DNA of 8,376 nucleotides, taken from contig JAFVAA010000763.1 of NCBI GenBank assembly GCA_017476305.1, positions 1 through 8,376 on the forward strand, written 5' to 3'. The translations under genes and the position numbers were made by a program. Of the stretch, positions 6,683 to 8,376 are shown in pieces (within the stretch, counting starts at the first letter, position 1; the number at the start of each line of letters is the position of its first letter). Under the pieces are notes generated by a model. It saw nothing but the letters and a program-made list of their open reading frames with translations. It was not told where the DNA came from and ran no database searches. This stretch comes from Lachnospiraceae bacterium. GTDB taxonomy: Bacteria > Bacillota > Clostridia > Lachnospirales > Lachnospiraceae.

Positions 6683-6874
6683 TAATATGATGGGTAGAAA
6701 TGAAGGTGCGTAGACAAAAATCATAATGGAATCAGTATATCCTGTATGAGAGTATGCGGGCTCATATGAACGTATATATGAGTGTGTGAACACAGCGGTA
6801 CGTGAGTGCAGAGATTTGTAGACGATAACAGAGAATTATAAGATTTTATCGAGACGAAATGAAGGTGGAAGAAT

Positions 6875-7465
6875 ATGGCATATGAAGCACTTGAAAGGGC
6901 AGTTGTTGGGCTTCCTGATGATAAAGTAAATCAGCTGATCGACTTTGCCTTGTTCCTGAAGCAAGAGTCTCAAAGAAGACAGAGGCAACATATAAATACT
7001 ACAAGTAATTTTGCGCTGGATCAGGGGGGGCAAGAGAACCAGGCAGTTCAAGTAAGTCAGGAGGGACAAGCAACTAAAGCAGCAGATGGGAATGAAGTTA
7101 AGATAGAGGGTTCTTTAGCTTTTGATACAGAGAAAAGCAAGAATCTGACATTACTGTCAGAAATTATGGATTTCCAGAAAACTGAAGATGATGACTACGT
7201 TTCTGAGAAGGTGATTGATAATACTCTTAACATAGTTTTTCATTTGGTCAGGCAGCCTGAAATATTTAAGACAGGAAGAAATAGCCTGCATTTACAGTTT
7301 GAACTTGAAGATAGAAGTTACATGGAAATAGAGGTTTTTGAAACCAGAGTAACTTGTATGGTTGTTCCCAAAAGAGTATATGAGGATGCTCAATTTCCCG
7401 ATGTCTCTTTAGATAATATGGAGCAGATAAACAAGATCGTGAGGGAATTCTATGGGACAGTTTGA
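6875..7465 (+). CDS. Two-domain hypothetical protein, DUF2281-like N-terminus
   Basis: ATG 6875 follows AAGGTGGAAG (6862-6871) at good distance. Residues 4-32 (ALERAVVGLPDDKVNQLIDF..FL) match the pattern of small DUF2281-type antitoxin-like proteins, in which a short helix, an LPxxK turn and an (L/I)DFxxFL helix recur. Residues 33-80 are a low-complexity, Gln-rich linker, probably flexible. Residues 85-193 form a folded domain with RQPEIFKTGRNSLHLQFELE (126-145) followed by SYMEIEVFE; Gly, Arg and the acidic strand pair look like conserved core positions. I recall similar QPEIFxTGR...YLEIEI proteins as uncharacterised partners in two-gene units, but this is memory, not a search. No membrane segment or signal is present, so it is cytosolic. 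The stop overlaps the next gene by 14 bases, so the pair is translated together. A sigma-28 promoter and a sigma-A promoter lie upstream. An antitoxin or immunity role is inference. Confidence 0.85.
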   Translation: MAYEALERAVVGLPDDKVNQLIDFALFLKQESQRRQRQHINTTSNFALDQGGQENQAVQVSQEGQATKAADGNEVKIEGSLAFDTEKSKNLTLLSEIMDFQKTEDDDYVSEKVIDNTLNIVFHLVRQPEIFKTGRNSLHLQFELEDRSYMEIEVFETRVTCMVVPKRVYEDAQFPDVSLDNMEQINKIVREFYGTV

Positions 7466-7946
7466 TAATAAATCAGGAACTGGGTATCTTGAGCATTCGG
7501 AGCATCAAGGCGGAAAAGAAGAGAGAGCTGAACTCCCTACAAGTATTGCTTTGAGTGCTACTGTTGAGGGTAGTGAAACACTATACAGAGTTGTAAAACG
7601 CTCCAGACCAGATTGCATCACAAAGAATAAAGAGATATCTCCGGCTCTCTTTAAGGATTTAGGCGGTAATTCTGTTGATAGGGACGGAGGACGAGAAGAG
7701 GCAGAAGCGATACGCTTTATCACAGAGGTAACTTTTCTTAAAAGAGCAAAGGCAATAGCCTCTTTGTCAGCCGGTAGCTGTTTTAACGTGGGTGCCAGAG
7801 TAGAAGCGGCACCCTCAATAAATAATCCGTTTCATGCTAACATCATGTTGGACGAAGATGAAAAGAAGGAGCACATACAGGCATTACAGCTTGCCGATAG
7901 TTGCAAGATTGTTTACTTCAATGATAATGTCGAATGGCTGGGGTAA
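7452..7946 (+). CDS. Small hypothetical protein with SVDRDG motif, partner of upstream gene
   Basis: ATG 7452 lies inside the end of the previous gene (14-base overlap), with AGGGA (7442-7446) five bases before it. The 164 residues begin with a hydrophilic, probably disordered stretch (1-40). A compact region follows with TLYRVVKR (43-50), EISPALFKD (61-69), SVDRDGGREE (74-83) and, after a helix, PSINNPFHANI (121-131), ending ALQLADSCKIV (144-154). The spacing of LYR, SxALFKD, SVDRDG and NPFHAxI looks like a conserved fold with possible catalytic Arg, Asp and His. I recall short uncharacterised proteins with this pattern, but I cannot name the family. No membrane helix or signal is seen. Together with the DUF2281-like partner it resembles a toxin or effector beside its antitoxin; this is inference. 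No strong terminator follows. Confidence 0.8.
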   Translation: MGQFDNKSGTGYLEHSEHQGGKEERAELPTSIALSATVEGSETLYRVVKRSRPDCITKNKEISPALFKDLGGNSVDRDGGREEAEAIRFITEVTFLKRAKAIASLSAGSCFNVGARVEAAPSINNPFHANIMLDEDEKKEHIQALQLADSCKIVYFNDNVEWLG

Positions 7947-8139
7947 GGATTATCCCCGCTGTGCCTATCGGCGAAGCCACACTGATGGTAACTTATCTGT
8001 AAAGCGACAAATTGTACCGTGTTCCGACGACAAATTAAAATTCTGTATTCTTAAGCAATAACGACGAGCTTTAATCCTTAATGATGTAAAATTTCCAACT
8101 TCGCATTTCGTGAAGTCGCATATTCACTAGCTTTTTATC
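7947..8139. other. Intergenic region with a direct repeat and one hairpin
   Basis: I see no convincing gene here. A direct repeat CGACAAATT occurs at 8005-8013 and 8028-8036. A hairpin ACTTCGC/GTGAAGT (8098-8104 with 8110-8116, one G-U, loop ATTTC) stands 15 bases before the CTTTTT tract at 8130-8135. It could be a weak terminator for the gene pair or an operator for the promoter that follows. An open frame at 7834-8061 mostly overlaps the preceding gene and is not protein-like. Confidence 0.4.
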
Positions 8140-8168
8140 TTGCATTCAATTGATGGTTATGCTATATT
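8140..8168 (+). promoter_or_regulatory. Extended -10 sigma-A promoter, twin of the one at 6411
   Basis: TTGCAT (8140-8145) and TATATT (8163-8168) lie 17 bases apart, with TG at 8160-8161. The CTTTTT tract, TTGCATTC, TATG just before the -10, and TATATTCA are all shared with 6402-6441 at the same spacing, although the spacer bases between them differ. The start point should be near 8175. Confidence 0.7.
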
Positions 8169-8174
8169 CAGGTA

Positions 8175-8304
8175 CTCTAAGAAATATTGGTGTTAGCTCC
8201 AAATAAAGATGGTGTGAAAGGCTGAAAAGCCTTGTAAATAGGTAGTTTCATAAGGAAAGGAGATGGTAGGAAAGATAAAAATGACATGTTTATAAGTAGA
8301 CATC
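8175..8304 (+). promoter_or_regulatory. Leader RNA with GNRA-capped hairpin and strong ribosome site
   Basis: AAGGCT/AGCCTT (8218-8223 with 8228-8233) forms six pairs closed by a GAAA tetraloop. An alternative TGAAA/TTTCA pairing (8215-8219 with 8246-8250) competes with its base. A purine-rich AAGGAAAGGAG (8252-8262) runs directly into ATG 8263, giving a ten-codon frame; a second ATG at 8281 after AGGAAAG (8268-8274) opens only four codons. As in the leader at 6443-6627, a strong ribosome site is followed by only a tiny frame. The real gene may lie beyond the window. Confidence 0.4.
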
Positions 8305-8345
8305 CAGCCCGGTGCCAAAAACGGCATTCCCGGGCTGTTATAATT
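8305..8345 (+). terminator. Terminator-like or attenuator hairpin
   Basis: CAGCCCGG (8305-8312) pairs with CCGGGCTG (8330-8337), and an inner TGCC/GGCA (8313-8316 with 8323-8326) adds four pairs across a three-base bulge, giving about twelve pairs. It is followed by TTATAATT, a broken rather than a clean U-run, so termination may be partial. About 130 bases after the predicted start at 8175, it could end a small RNA or attenuate a gene beyond the edge. Confidence 0.5.
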
Positions 8346-8376
8346 GCATATTCCGGCTGTTACCCCCAACCGGTAA

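Noticed and set aside
7834..8061. 75-codon + strand frame overlapping the end of the SVDRDG gene
   Set aside because: It overlaps a better gene for half its length, has no ribosome site and is not protein-like.
1..8376. CRISPR array, insertion sequence or transposase
   Set aside because: No regularly spaced identical repeats, no transposase frame and no terminal inverted repeats with target duplication were seen.

Overview
The window looks like chromosomal DNA of a low-GC Gram-positive anaerobe, most likely a Clostridia member of the Lachnospiraceae type. The grounds are AT-rich codon use, strong AGGAGG-type ribosome binding sites, sigma-A promoters with extended -10 boxes, and one good sigma-28 (SigD/FliA) promoter that points to a motile species. 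The genus cannot be fixed from the sequence. Every supported gene is on the + strand.

Left part (1-1860): the end of a surface-polysaccharide or cell-envelope modification cluster in poor repair. It holds the 3' end of an unidentified gene, a left-handed beta-helix (hexapeptide) O-acetyltransferase, and an integral-membrane acyltransferase of the Acyl_transf_3 (OafA/WecH-like) family. The two acyltransferases are each broken by a single missing base in a homopolymer (G6 at 373-378, A4 at 1029-1032), and the first gene may be broken the same way (A4 at 129-132). This is either true decay or phase change, or a run of homopolymer sequencing errors.

Middle part (1861-6213): a sigma-A-like promoter (1905-1933) sits just before three or four consecutive stem-loops (about 1942-2086), so a structured RNA or leader is likely. 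It is followed by two unrecognised, translationally coupled genes. The first encodes a four-helix membrane protein with an extracytoplasmic cysteine cluster. The second encodes a 693-residue, mostly helical soluble protein. Five bases later comes capF, the bifunctional reductase/cupin epimerase of UDP-N-acetyl-L-fucosamine synthesis. The RNA + membrane protein + large partner unit is the best candidate here for an undescribed system. It may serve the polysaccharide locus or be a defence-like insertion that shares its transcript.

Right part (6214-8376): a 661-base control region holds iterated TCACA boxes, an extended -10 sigma-A promoter, a structured leader ending in an orphan AAAGGAGG, and a sigma-28 promoter. 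It leads to two overlapping genes. The first protein has a DUF2281-like N-terminal helix pair, a Gln-rich linker and a C-terminal domain with a QPEIFKTGRNS-type motif. The second is a small protein with an SVDRDG motif. Their layout is reminiscent of a toxin-antitoxin or effector-immunity pair, but this is inference. The window ends with a second promoter nearly identical in layout to the first, a GNRA-capped leader hairpin and a terminator-like hairpin, so another gene or small RNA of the same regulon is probably beginning at the right edge.
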